This document shows positions 1-8,296 of a DNA stretch of 64,000 nucleotides, one piece after another (the first letter of the stretch is position 1; every line of letters starts with the position of its first letter). The notes under the pieces are model-generated. The model was not told the origin of the DNA, did no database searches, and saw nothing but the letters and a program-made list of their open reading frames with translations. Source of the stretch: an uncultured Acidimicrobiaceae bacterium. Lineage in GTDB: Bacteria; Actinomycetota; Acidimicrobiia; Spongiisociales; UBA5794. The stretch is taken from the NCBI GenBank assembly GCA_947258985.1, contig CAMYKI010000008.1, positions 1 to 64,000 on the forward strand. The letters are read 5' to 3'. A program made the position numbers and the translations under genes.

Positions 1-1
1 G

Positions 2-763
2 ATGTCGTCACTGGCGCTCCCTGGAATCAATGCGCCCCGTACCAGGCTCGAGCTTCCCCCGTTGGAGAGCATGGACAGCTTCCTCACCCAGCCCCCTCGC
101 GTGATCTATTTCACCGCCGAGCCTCTCGAATATCCGCGGGTGGACTGGCCCGACAACTTCCGGTTGGTGGGGCCGGCGACCTGGGGCCCCAAGAGTGAGG
201 AACCCGAATGGCTCACCGATGTCGATCGCCCCATCGTCCTGGTCACCTGTTCGACGGAACGACAGGAGGACCTAGCGATCTTGGAAGCGGCCCTGGAAGG
301 TTTGCCGCAATCGGGATTCTTCGTGGTCGCCACCAGCGCGGCGTTCACTCCCGAGGAGCTTGCGGCAGAACGTCAGCCTCACGCCCGGGTAGAGCGCTTC
401 ATCCCTCATGACGCCATTCTCCCCCGGGCTTCGGCAGTCGTCTGTCACGGGGGTATGGGCATCAGCCAACGTGCCCTTGCCCAAGGAATCCCCTTGGTCG
501 TCGTGCCCTTCGGACGGGATCAACACGAGGTCGCCCGCCGCGCCGAACACGCTGGTGCCGGAGTGCGGCTACTGCCAAAGAAGCTCAGCGCCACAACCCT
601 GACCGCCGCAGTCCGCAAAGCCTTGTCACTCGAAGCTGGGGCCCGACAAGTAGCCCACGCTTTCGCCGAGGCAGGTGGCGAATCGATGGCTGCCGATGTC
701 CTCGAGGAACTGCTGCGTGAGGGTGTTGGCTTGACCCGGCCACCACGGGGCGACCGGCTCTAG
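2..763 (+). CDS. GT1-type glycosyltransferase, C-terminal part (5' truncated by window edge)
   Basis: This is the C-terminal nucleotide-sugar-binding half of a GT-B fold glycosyltransferase of the macrolide/UDP-glucuronosyl (GT1) type. The visible part is 253 residues; full GT1 enzymes are near 400, and the frame is open to the window edge, so the acceptor-binding N-terminal half lies outside. The diagnostic signature is HGGMG at residues 149-153, followed by the donor-site loop PFGRDQHEVARR at 169-180; this matches the GT1 HGG...P...DQ..NA..v pattern. The acceptor is unknown. The gene ends 3 bases into the convergent GNAT gene. The ATG at base 2 is probably an internal methionine rather than the true start. 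Confidence 0.85.
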   Translation: MSSLALPGINAPRTRLELPPLESMDSFLTQPPRVIYFTAEPLEYPRVDWPDNFRLVGPATWGPKSEEPEWLTDVDRPIVLVTCSTERQEDLAILEAALEGLPQSGFFVVATSAAFTPEELAAERQPHARVERFIPHDAILPRASAVVCHGGMGISQRALAQGIPLVVVPFGRDQHEVARRAEHAGAGVRLLPKKLSATTLTAAVRKALSLEAGARQVAHAFAEAGGESMAADVLEELLREGVGLTRPPRGDRL

Positions 764-1317
764 GCGACAGCACAAATCAAGTGAATGTCCTCGGGTTCCT
801 TGGCGAACAGGGCGGGATGCGGTTGTTCGGCGAGACGACACCCGCGGCTGGTGTAGAAGCCGACGGCTGAGCCGCTCGGCGTCGCCGATACATACATCGA
901 TGTTGCGCCTGCGATGGCGGCGATCCCTTCACCGCTGGCCCACAGTGCAGAAGCAACTCCGCGGCGCCGGTACCGACGGCTGACGTGGAGGAAGGCGAAC
1001 CAGGCGGTCCCCTCTTCGAACGAAGGATCCACAATGGCGATACCGGCGAACTGTTCGTCGACAAACGCGCCAAGCAAGGTCGCCCCACCTTCAACGACCG
1101 GCCGGAACTCGGCGATCCGCCGGGCCGAGCTGTGGTCACCATGGCCATCGGCATCCCACGGCGGCACCTCGAATTCCGCAGTTTCGCTGATGATTCGCCC
1201 GCCCTCGACGGTGTACAGCGTATCAACGGATTCTGACCGATCGATCTCTCGGATGAGTTTGATGCCCTCGGCACCGAGCTCCCTGATTTCGATTACAGCG
1301 CCTTCTTCTGCGGTAAT
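760..1317 (-). CDS. GNAT family N-acetyltransferase, start codon uncertain
   Basis: GCN5-related N-acetyltransferase fold, expected to move an acetyl group from acetyl-CoA to an unknown amine. The acetyl-CoA pyrophosphate loop is clear as YRRRGVASAL, preceded by the beta strand WFAFLHVSRR. A GTG at 1167 would give 135 residues but would remove the first strand and helix of the fold; upstream in the same frame the sequence IEIRELGAEGIKLIREID fits exactly that missing N-terminus. Between the upstream stop and 1167 there is no ATG, GTG or TTG. The best-placed candidate is an ATT at 1315-1317 behind AAGGAG, which is used for the boundary given here. The gene is convergent with the glycosyltransferase. 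Start is therefore inference; the family call is firm. Confidence 0.7.
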   Translation of the reverse strand: MTAEEGAVIEIRELGAEGIKLIREIDRSESVDTLYTVEGGRIISETAEFEVPPWDADGHGDHSSARRIAEFRPVVEGGATLLGAFVDEQFAGIAIVDPSFEEGTAWFAFLHVSRRYRRRGVASALWASGEGIAAIAGATSMYVSATPSGSAVGFYTSRGCRLAEQPHPALFAKEPEDIHLICAVA

Positions 1318-1378
1318 TGGAGATTGCTCCTTGTCAACCGAGGACTCTAGAAGAGAGGGACGGCGCTACCGTGGTGCT

Positions 1379-1681
1379 GTGCCTAGGGGATACGCAGTGG
1401 TTCTGCTCGATGTGAGCGATGCCGACCTCTATGTCGAGTACACCAAACAAGCGACGGCCATCGAAGAGCGGCATGGCGGACGAGCGATCATCGTCGGTGC
1501 TGCCAGTGAGGTGGTCGAGGGAAGATGGCCGGCACAACGCATCGTGGTCCTCGAGTTTCCGTCCCTCGAACACGCCCGCGCCTGGTACGCCGACCCCGAA
1601 TACGAGGCGATCATTCCGCTGCGACATCAATCCGCTCGGTCGCAGGTTCTCCTCATCGAAGGGTTCCCCGACGACACGTGA
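1379..1681 (+). CDS. DUF1330 domain protein
   Basis: A 100-residue protein of the DUF1330 family, a small dimeric alpha-beta barrel related to the antibiotic-biosynthesis monooxygenase fold; its chemistry is unknown. Family features seen are the opening strand GYAVVLLDVSD, the conserved Y..YT.Q...I, and the block VLEFPSLEHARAWYADPEYEAIIPLRHQSA, where W..S/DPEY.....R is the family hallmark. The GTG at 1379 directly precedes the conserved first strand and is chosen because longer versions add unrelated sequence. No strong ribosome binding site is visible. It is a lone gene, divergent from the GNAT gene upstream. Confidence 0.8.
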   Translation: MPRGYAVVLLDVSDADLYVEYTKQATAIEERHGGRAIIVGAASEVVEGRWPAQRIVVLEFPSLEHARAWYADPEYEAIIPLRHQSARSQVLLIEGFPDDT

Positions 1682-1828
1682 CGGCTGGTTCATACTTCGA
1701 GCTCTTCCGGCGGCTCTGTCGCCACCGACGAAGAGGGGACGTCAAGCCGCAGCTCTGACCCGCCCGGCAATGGACAGAACCCGGCGACGTCCTTCGGATT
1801 ACAGTCCATTTCGGAAGAGGAGGGCAGA

Positions 1829-2101
1829 GTGGCCGACAACGGTGGAAGGATCATTGCCGACGTTCTCGAAGCGGAGGGTGTAGCCAAGGTATTCGGTATC
1901 CCCGACGGGACCTATCTGGGCCTGCTCAACGCATTGGTAGCAGGCAGCATCGAAGTGGTGACGCCCCGGCATGAGACCACCGCGATACATATGGCAGCCG
2001 CGTATGCGCGGCTCCGCGGTGACCTCGGCGTGGCGATCGCGTCGAACGGTCCGAGCGTGGCCAACGCACTCCCCGGCATCGCCGTCGAGAACGCCGAAGG
2101 T
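1829..2101 (+). pseudogene. N-terminal fragment of a TPP-dependent enzyme (acetolactate-synthase-like)
   Basis: Starting at GTG 1829 behind AGAGGAGGGC, the first ~91 residues match the N-terminal Pyr domain of thiamine-pyrophosphate enzymes: GRIIADVLEAEGVAKVFGIPDG, then RHETTAIHMAAAYARLRGDLGVAI and NGPSVANALPGIAVENAEG. The glutamate in RHET corresponds to the residue that activates TPP in this family. At the point where these enzymes continue for another ~450 residues the homology stops dead near base 2101. The frame runs on out of phase through the next fragment to a stop at 2248. This is a truncated gene joined to an unrelated tail; whether the join is real or an assembly error cannot be told from sequence alone. 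Confidence 0.75.
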
Positions 2102-2276
2102 GAGCTTGCGACTGCTGCGCGCCCTGAAGCTCACCCGATATGGGCCGGAGCAGCTCGACTTCCTGCGGTATCGGCCCGTCCTCGACAATCGACGGTTGAA
2201 GGAGGACTTCGGCTACACCCCGGCGAAGACCTCACGGGAAGCATTTGACGTGTTCGTGGAGACCCGCAATGGCTAA
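2100..2276 (+). pseudogene. C-terminal fragment of an NAD-dependent epimerase/dehydratase
   Basis: In a different frame from the TPP fragment, about 58 codons encode a typical extended-SDR (nucleoside-sugar epimerase type) C-terminus, including FLRYRPVLDNRRLKEDFGY and TPAKTSREAFDVF. The pattern of an LRY/RPVLDN..LK.DFGYTP tail is that of the helix pair ending these enzymes; the Rossmann half and YxxxK site are absent. The fragment ends at TAA 2274-2276, overlapping the start of the downstream SDR gene by 8 bases, which suggests the intact epimerase was once translationally coupled to that SDR. It has no plausible own start, so it is a remnant. Confidence 0.7.
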
Positions 2277-3075
2277 GCGGAGGCTCGAGGGGAAGAACGT
2301 TGTCATCACCGGCGGAGGCGGTGGCCTCGGTGCCGCCCTCGGCCAGGAATTCGCCTACGCCGGGGCCGGGGTTGCGCTGCTCGACATCGACTACGAGAAC
2401 GCGGTGCTCGCCGCCGATCGCATCACCCAACGGCCCGCCCTCGCCATCGAATGCGACGTGACCGACCGGGAAAGCTGCCGTGCGGCCATCGCCCGGGTAC
2501 ACGACGAACTCGGGCCCACGGACATACTCGTCAACAACGCCGGCCTATCGCATCGAAGCGCGTTCGTCGATACCGACGTCGCGGTGCTACACCGCATCAT
2601 GGACATCAACTTCTGGGGTGCGGTGAACTGCACCAAGGAGACCCTGCCAAGGATCATCGAGCGCCGCGGTGCCATCGTCGTCATCAGCTCCACTGCCGGC
2701 TACGCCCCGCTTCTGGGACGCACCGGATACGCCGCTTCGAAACACGCACTCCACGGGCTCTTTGGCACCTTGCGCTCTGAGGTGGCAGACAAACACGTCG
2801 ATGTTCTCATCGCGGCCCCCTCATTCATCGACACTCCCCTGCGTAACCACACCGTCGGCGGGGACGGGGAGATCACCGATCATCCGCAGTCGCGGGTCGG
2901 CAAGATGATGTCGGCCGAGGACGCCGCGGAACGAATCGTGTGGGCAGTCGAGCGCCGTCGCAGCTCGCTCATTCTCGGCAACGTGGGGCGCCTAACCCGC
3001 GTCCTCAATGCCGTCGCCCCCTCGGTGTACGAACGGATGATGACCCGGTCGCTGCGGTCGGAACTCGACCGCTGA
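2269..3075 (+). CDS. Short-chain dehydrogenase/reductase
   Basis: Classical SDR of 268 residues, an NAD(P)-dependent oxidoreductase with unknown substrate. The dinucleotide motif TGGGGGLG is at 14-21, NNAG at 89-92, the catalytic serines in VISSTAG near 140, and the YAASK catalytic pair at Tyr154/Lys158. The ATG at 2269 overlaps the end of the epimerase remnant by 8 bases, so the gene probably depended on translational coupling. The C-terminal tail after residue 215 (SAEDAAERIVWAVERRR) is typical of SDRs acting on large lipid-like or sugar substrates, but this is weak evidence. The gene itself appears intact. Confidence 0.88.
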   Translation: MAKRRLEGKNVVITGGGGGLGAALGQEFAYAGAGVALLDIDYENAVLAADRITQRPALAIECDVTDRESCRAAIARVHDELGPTDILVNNAGLSHRSAFVDTDVAVLHRIMDINFWGAVNCTKETLPRIIERRGAIVVISSTAGYAPLLGRTGYAASKHALHGLFGTLRSEVADKHVDVLIAAPSFIDTPLRNHTVGGDGEITDHPQSRVGKMMSAEDAAERIVWAVERRRSSLILGNVGRLTRVLNAVAPSVYERMMTRSLRSELDR

Positions 3076-3158
3076 CCCCCGGGGAAGTCCGGGAAACACC
3101 ACAGTTCCATACCGGGCCGGCCGCACGTACAATCCCGACCACTCGTCCCAAGGGATTA

Positions 3159-4906
3159 ATGGTCGAAGATCCGATTGTGCAGTTGGCCGGCGTCGTCGTA
3201 TTGGCGTTTGCCATAACGTGGCTCAGCGAGCGCGCCCGGGTTCCGGTCATTCTGCCGTTGCTCGTGACCGGCTTCCTCATCGGCCCGATATTCGGATTGG
3301 TCAATCCCGATGAACTGCTCGGGGACCTGCTGACACCTGTGGTTGCCATTGCGGTGGGTCTCATCCTCTTTGAAGGCGGGCTCAGCCTGCGGTTGCGGGA
3401 AATGGAGGGTCAACAGCGGGTCCTCTGGCTGCTGGTGACCGTGGGGGTGATCATTACGTGGGCCATCGGAGCAGTGGTCACGAGTGCCTTTACCGACCTG
3501 TCGATTGGGCTCTCTGTGCTCACGGGGGCGATCCTCGTTGTGTCGGGTCCGACGGTGATCGGACCGCTACTAACCCTGGTACGTCCCAGCAGGTCAGTGG
3601 CGTCGATCCTCAAGTGGGAGAGCATCATCATCGATCCCATTGGGGCACTTCTCGCCGTGATCACGTTCGAGATCCTGCTTCTGGGAGGGCCGACCTCCGC
3701 CCCGGGCGGAGGGATCGTGGCCGACATGGTCGCCTTTGTCGTCGCCGGTGTGGCCGTCGGTGCCACGGTTGCATTCGCCGCCAGCGAGGCACTGCGCCGT
3801 CACTGGGTGTCCGAACACCTCCAGCCGCTCTTTGGGCTGAGCATCGCCCTCCTCTCATTCACGGCCGCCGACTTGCTGGTGGCCGAGAGCGGGCTGCTGG
3901 CGACCACCGCGCTCGGCTTCACGCTCGCCAACCAGCGCCGGGCCCGCACCGAGCACATCATCCAATTCTCCGAGGTAGTGCGCGTGCTGCTCATCGGGGT
4001 GCTGTTCATCATCCTGAGTGCACGGCTCACTACCGAACAGCTCCGGGTCGATCTGCCCGGCGCCATCGCCCTGATCCTTGCCCTGGTTCTCGTAGCCCGG
4101 CCGCTCGCCGTGGCTGCCTCCACATGGCGCTCCCGGCTGAACCGGCGCGAACGCGCACTCATCGCCGGAGTCGCCCCGCGCGGCATCGTGGCCGCTTCGG
4201 TCGCCTCTGTCTTTGCGCTGGAACTACAGCAGGAAGGCATCGCAGGAGCCGAGGAGCTGACTCCTCTTGTGTTTGCCGTCATCGTGGGAACCGTCATGAT
4301 CTACGGAGTCGGGATGGGACCGCTCGCCAGACGCCTCGGTCTTGCCCAGCGTCATCAGGAGGGATGTCTGATCCTCGGTGCCGGCCGGGTGGAGCGGGCC
4401 ATCGGCGATGCCCTGGCCGACTCCGGCGTTGCCGTCGTGATGGCCACCACCAACCGACAGGACCACTATGAGGCGCGTATGGCCGGCCGGCGTACCTTTT
4501 ACGGGAATGTGCTCACCAGAGACGTCGACCTCGACCTGCCAGCACCCAGTTTGCGACCACATTTGGCGGAGCGGAAACATTCCAGCTGGCTCCCCGCAGC
4601 CAGGGGGCAGGAATCAGCTCCGATCCCGCTTCCGAGTACGGGGGACGCCAGCTCTTTCGTACCGAATGGGATTACCTCTCACTCGAGACGTTGCTCGACC
4701 ACGGCGGAGCTGTTCGCCGCATCAAGCTCGGCAGCGATCCCGCCATCTTCGAGTCGCAGCTCACCGCCGAGCACGTTGCCGCCGTCCTCTTTGTGATCAA
4801 AGCAACCGGAAGGGTGCAAGTCATCGTTACGGAGAACACCGATCCACTGCGAGACGCGGGTCCCGGCGACACGGTGGTCGCGTTGATCCACGCAGAGTCC
4901 GCCTAG
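3159..4906 (+). pseudogene. Cation:proton antiporter (CPA1/NhaP-like), C-terminal domain frameshifted
   Basis: From ATG 3159 the protein reads as a many-pass CPA-family sodium or potassium/proton antiporter: repeated hydrophobic segments, the glycine-rich GLILFEGGLSLRL, the membrane block GPTVIGPLL followed by the acidic WESIIIDPIGALLAV, and an arginine-bearing helix ERALIAGVAPRGIVAAS. After the membrane part a TrkA-N/RCK-like domain starts (GCLILGAGRVERAIGDAL), but around base 4530-4541 frame and content change. In the other frame coding resumes as FATTFGGAETFQLAPRS and runs to TAG 4904-4906, ending in a TrkA-C-like domain. Compared with the family, about 20-25 residues of the nucleotide-binding domain are missing at the join. 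The first frame alone stops at 4796 with a nonsense tail. Confidence 0.75.
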
Positions 4907-4930
4907 GCCGATCACCCCTAGGATTCGTCG

Positions 4931-5875
4931 ATGCGGCCACCAGTGCTCCTTGCTCTTCTGCTCTTGACTGCATGCGGCGGTGACACCGGAGACCGGGGCC
5001 CGGAAAGGCCGGAACCGCCACAGTTGCCGACCGGTGAGGTCGTTCAGTCGATCGACGTCGACGACACCAGGATCGATCTGTATGCAGGACAGTGTCCCGC
5101 AATCGTCGCTACTGCACCCGGGATGCAAACACACGTCGAACGCTTATGTCCCAGCGGCGCGCGGGTGACCAGCGCAACGGAGACCTGCGGGTGGCTTGCA
5201 GACCAGGACCTCGATGCCGGGTACGAGTGCGACGTCACCATTCCGCGCGTCATCTACGGCAAGGTAACCACGCCCAACATTGGCTGGGTTTGTGTCGGTC
5301 AGATACCGGAAGAGGGCCCGATCACCTCTGTTCGCTTCCTCGAGTTCGACGAGGCCGGCTACATCCTGCAGCCTGCCCTACCCGACGAGTCGTACCACGC
5401 CCACCTGTACACACCGGAAGGTATCCAATACGGCGACCCCCCACTCGATGCGCCATCCGCCACGATCTATGACCTCTGTGTCCTCCAGGCCCCGTGGGGG
5501 GAGACCGGCCCCGCCCATGCCGCACTTCTGACAATCGAGTTGGCGGATTCTTTGCGCCACGGCGGGGTCACGGTGTTTCTCGACGCCGGGGCGGGACCGG
5601 TCGGCATGAGCGGATCCGCCGCTGACGCCGACGAACCAGCGAGATTGGCAACGACCATCCCCGCATCTAGCCCCGGTTTGCTGGTGAGGATCGAGATCGA
5701 CGAGAACCAGTTCACCTACTCCGACTCCCACGGCTGGCCGGAGGATGTGCGGAGAGCCTTCGATTCGGGTTGCGCAGGATTGCTCGAAATTGAGGTGACG
5801 ATCGGCGGAGCCGTTACCGCCGGCCAGACGAAGGTGGAGCTGGGGCTGCTGAACGAGCCGTGCCCACCCGAGTGA
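4931..5875 (+). CDS. Secreted lipoprotein of unknown function
   Basis: A 314-residue protein whose first 15 residues form a lipoprotein signal: MRPPVLLALLLLTAC followed by GG, with the lipobox cysteine at position 15. It should be cut by signal peptidase II and anchored to the outer face of the membrane. The mature part has nine or so scattered cysteines (for example RLCPSG, ETCGW, YECDV, WVCVG, YDLCV, GCAGL, NEPCPP), suggesting disulfides in an extracellular domain. I do not recognise a family. It starts 24 bases after the antiporter and ends one base before the convergent kinase-like gene. Confidence 0.75.
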   Translation: MRPPVLLALLLLTACGGDTGDRGPERPEPPQLPTGEVVQSIDVDDTRIDLYAGQCPAIVATAPGMQTHVERLCPSGARVTSATETCGWLADQDLDAGYECDVTIPRVIYGKVTTPNIGWVCVGQIPEEGPITSVRFLEFDEAGYILQPALPDESYHAHLYTPEGIQYGDPPLDAPSATIYDLCVLQAPWGETGPAHAALLTIELADSLRHGGVTVFLDAGAGPVGMSGSAADADEPARLATTIPASSPGLLVRIEIDENQFTYSDSHGWPEDVRRAFDSGCAGLLEIEVTIGGAVTAGQTKVELGLLNEPCPPE

Positions 5876-6559
5876 TCAGTAGGGCGGCCACGGCAATGGG
5901 GGTCGGTCGGTCGGAGGTAGCGGATGAACTGGGTTCTCGAGAAGCCGTTCCGTCCGGTCTTGGAGCGCAGTCCGTTCCTCAGCGCCGAGGAGGCTCTCGA
6001 CCCGCTCCCCGAGCCCGTGTCCGAGAGCACCGGCGAGAAGCCGCAACGCCTCGATCTGCGCGGACGGCACAGGCCGGTCGCGAAATCCCCACAGGACCGT
6101 GCGCAGCTTGTCTTCGGGATGAAAGGTGAGGCCATGGTCGATACCAAGAAGCCGTTGTCCGTCCGAGATGAAATGGCCCAACTTCCGGTCGGCGTTGTTG
6201 GTGACGAGATCGAGTACTGCGAACGGCCAGAGTCGCCCCGATCCAGCCTGCACTTCAGCGACGGGATCAAACTCCGGATCGATATCAACGTAACGCTGAA
6301 TCGCTCCGGGCCCATATGGGCCTTCACCCAGCACAGTTTCTGGGACAATGCTCTCTCCCATTGCCTGAGCCACCTCGTAGGCCAGGACCTCTCTGGCGGC
6401 GAGAGTCTCGACGGCGAAGTCCCAGAGCGGACGCTCTCCAGCGGTCGGCTTGTAGACCACCTTCTCCCCCGTGACGGTCGTAGCCAGCAGCGTGGCGTTG
6501 GAGGCATCGACAAAGCGGCCGACGACCTCGGCAATCTCTGGATTCCAATCTTGGCTCAA
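5876..6559 (-). CDS. SCO1664 family protein (PI3/PI4-kinase-like fold)
   Basis: A 227-residue member of the actinobacterial SCO1664 family, which is distantly related to phosphatidylinositol-kinase folds but has no established substrate. Recognisable are the ATP-lysine strand VVYKPTAGERPLWDF, the helix LAAREVLAYEVAQAMG, the catalytic-loop-like block VLDLVTNNADRKLGHFI with the N-N-A-D-R-K-x-G signature, and the metal-binding-like GIDHGLTFHPEDKLRTVLWGF. The start overlaps the end of the DUF3090 gene by 4 bases (ATGA). The trio SCO1664 / DUF3090 / MSMEG_4193 phosphatase is a conserved actinobacterial cluster, commonly next to mycothiol synthesis genes, so a linked role is likely but unproven. 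Confidence 0.88.
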   Translation of the reverse strand: MSQDWNPEIAEVVGRFVDASNATLLATTVTGEKVVYKPTAGERPLWDFAVETLAAREVLAYEVAQAMGESIVPETVLGEGPYGPGAIQRYVDIDPEFDPVAEVQAGSGRLWPFAVLDLVTNNADRKLGHFISDGQRLLGIDHGLTFHPEDKLRTVLWGFRDRPVPSAQIEALRLLAGALGHGLGERVESLLGAEERTALQDRTERLLENPVHPLPPTDRPPLPWPPY

Positions 6560-7032
6560 GGCCGATGACCGCGTAGGTCGCCGTTGCTACGGGGGCAATT
6601 GTGACCGTCGGGATCCATGGCGAGCCCGCAGCGGGGACATGCCGGTCGTCCCCCGGCGACAACGATCAGGGCATCGCGAGCAAAGGCATCGAGCTGAGCC
6701 TGGGTCAGCTCGACTTTCACCGGAGGATCGCTGTCGTCTGTCGAGTGGATCACCACCAGGACAATGCCGGTGGTGTCATCGAAGGCGAGATGCAGGCCAC
6801 CAACGCGAAAAGCGACGTCCATGTCGGCATCAACCCCACCCGGATCGAGCCCAAGCCCGACACCCAGGTTCCCGCTTTCGCGCAACTGGGCCTGCGCCTC
6901 TTTCGCAAGAGCTGCCACCTGGATCTTCTCGATCAGATACGCCGTGGCAGCACCATCGACAACAGCTTCCAGCCGAAATTCCCGGTCACCGGGCTGACCG
7001 ATCGCTCCGGCGGCAAAACGTTCGACAGTCAT
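6556..7032 (-). CDS. DUF3090 family protein with C-terminal zinc knuckle
   Basis: A 158-residue DUF3090 protein. The body carries the family pattern FAAGAIGQPGDREFRLE at the N-terminus and a middle region rich in short strands; the end has a CPRC...C zinc-knuckle-like motif in RPACPRCGLAMDPDGHNCPRSNG. The ATG at 7030-7032 is chosen over the GTG six bases upstream, because it overlaps the upstream stop as ATGA and has GGGGAGG at the right distance. It lies between the phosphatase and the SCO1664-family gene, with 4-base overlaps on both sides, so all three are translated from one message. Function is unknown. Confidence 0.88.
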   Translation of the reverse strand: MTVERFAAGAIGQPGDREFRLEAVVDGAATAYLIEKIQVAALAKEAQAQLRESGNLGVGLGLDPGGVDADMDVAFRVGGLHLAFDDTTGIVLVVIHSTDDSDPPVKVELTQAQLDAFARDALIVVAGGRPACPRCGLAMDPDGHNCPRSNGDLRGHRP

Positions 7033-7637
7033 CGCCACCTCCCCGGATCTACAACGTGATTGACAACCGGAACGGCGACCGCTCCCGACGGGGCGAGGTC
7101 GACTATCGAGACGCTCGCCGGCAGGACATTGATCCTGTGAATGAGGTCGAGAGGCATGCCCAGGTAGTTGGCAAGGATCACCCTGATCACATCGGCATGA
7201 CTGCCCATGGCAACCGATTCGCCCCGGTGGGACTCAGCAAGTCGCTCAACGGCGGCAACGGCGCGCCATTGCACCTCGCGCAACGTCTCACCTTCAGGGA
7301 ATCGAAACCGCGCCGGCGAGGCCATAAGGCGGCCCCAGGCTTTCAGCTTGAACACGGAACGAAGCGGTCTCCCCAACCATGTCCCGTAGTCGGCTTCGGC
7401 GAAGGCCCCGATTTTGCGGGGCCGAAGGCCACGCTGCACCGCCAGCGGTGCCACCGTCTGGCGACACCGTTCGACTGGGCTCGTGTACACCGCCGCCAGG
7501 TCTACGGCTGTGAGATGTTCGGCGAGATCCGCTGCCATGGCTTCGCCGTCCGACGAAAGCTGAATGCTGGGATCCGCGCTGGACAGGCGCTTGCCGGTCT
7601 CGGCGGTGACGGCGTGACGAATGAGATATAGGCGCAT
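7029..7637 (-). CDS. Histidine phosphatase, MSMEG_4193 family
   Basis: A 202-residue phosphoglycerate-mutase-fold protein. The nucleophile motif is LIRHAVTAETG (RHA in place of the more common RHG), the second arginine lies in YTSPVERCRQT, the catalytic acid region is EADYGTWLGRP, and the second histidine is in MGSHADVIR. MSMEG_4193-type proteins are phosphomutase-like with unassigned substrate. It is the first gene of the trio with DUF3090 and SCO1664 and shares a 4-base overlap with DUF3090. A small-molecule phosphate ester is the likely target; anything more exact would be guesswork. Confidence 0.9.
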   Translation of the reverse strand: MRLYLIRHAVTAETGKRLSSADPSIQLSSDGEAMAADLAEHLTAVDLAAVYTSPVERCRQTVAPLAVQRGLRPRKIGAFAEADYGTWLGRPLRSVFKLKAWGRLMASPARFRFPEGETLREVQWRAVAAVERLAESHRGESVAMGSHADVIRVILANYLGMPLDLIHRINVLPASVSIVDLAPSGAVAVPVVNHVVDPGRWR

Positions 7638-7682
7638 CGCGGCAGCCTACATCGCAGGTGTCGTCGAGCCGACGGTCACCCG

Positions 7683-7883
7683 CTAGGCGACGCTCGTTCC
7701 TTCCAGCAGCCGGACCGGCAGCCGGATGATCGTTTCGAGCAGCTCGAAGACACCCTTGACGGATAGGCCGATCAGACGGAAGGGAATGCTCAGCAGCCAC
7801 ACGAGTGGATAGAGGATCAGTACGGCCAGGGCCAACGGCCAGGCGAAGACGGCCAGCAGTATCCAGGCGATGAGACTCAACAT
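7683..7883 (-). CDS. Small membrane protein, unknown
   Basis: A 66-residue hydrophobic protein starting MLSLIAWILLAVFAWPLAL, with one strong membrane span (residues 2-30) and a second amphipathic stretch ending FELLETIIRLPVRLLEG. The ATG at 7881-7883 sits behind CCGGGAGGTCCC, a good ribosome binding site; the longer reading frame adds 15 Arg/Pro-rich residues with no site. It is separated by 45 bases from the phosphatase trio and could be the first gene of that transcript. No family recognised. Confidence 0.6.
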   Translation of the reverse strand: MLSLIAWILLAVFAWPLALAVLILYPLVWLLSIPFRLIGLSVKGVFELLETIIRLPVRLLEGTSVA

Positions 7884-8296
7884 GATGGGACCTCCCGGGA
7901 TTCTTGGCAGTCTCCATCTCACCGGCACCCGGAGCCGGTGAGGAGGGCAACAGCTTCCACTGGAGTTCTTCGGCCAGTGCGATGATCCGGCCGGCCAAGC
8001 CTGTGAGGAGGAGACCGGCGGTCAGGCCGGTGGCGGCCAGGACCGGAGCTGTAACCAGCCCGGCCAGTTGGCCCCACTCGATCTGTCGAAGAAGAAACTC
8101 CATAAGCAGATTGTGCGTCGCGGAACGGCCGGGCACCATCGGGCATGCCCCTGATTCGACCCTGACCGCCCTCAGGGTCACCCCGGGGTGCGCCCTGCTT
8201 TCGGCGTCTGGCGTACCTGGTGGCGGTATACCGCCACCAGGTACGCCAGAGCGGAGGGACTACGCTCAAGGCGCGCTCTAGCCAAGGTGGTGTCTG
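7884..8296. other. 413-base gap with palindrome and a doubtful membrane-protein frame
   Basis: Most of this gap has no convincing gene. On the minus strand, from an ATG at 8101-8103, about 45 codons read as a plausible membrane segment (MEFLLRQIEWGQLAGLV and then AATGLTAGLLLTGLAG), but the frame then continues with low-complexity content straight through the two downstream genes to 7294, so no sensible 3' end exists. It may be a decayed gene head. The remaining part holds the 44-base palindrome at 8207-8250 and short GC-rich hairpins. Confidence 0.35.
8207..8250. repeat. Family A palindrome, copy 1 (perfect 44-bp inverted repeat)
   Basis: The two 22-base halves are exact reverse complements with no loop. 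The outer arm TCTGGCGTACCT is shared with copies at 16591-16634 and 26086-26133, while the inner ten base pairs differ but stay paired. It lies 46 bases upstream of the luciferase-like oxidoreductase start. Confidence 0.95.

Noticed and set aside
6471..7631. 386-codon open frame on the plus strand
   Set aside because: It is antisense to the DUF3090 and phosphatase genes, whose motifs are clear, and has no homology-like features.
7294..8103. Long minus-strand frame with a membrane-like beginning
   Set aside because: Only the first ~45 codons look protein-like; the rest overlaps two established genes in another frame.
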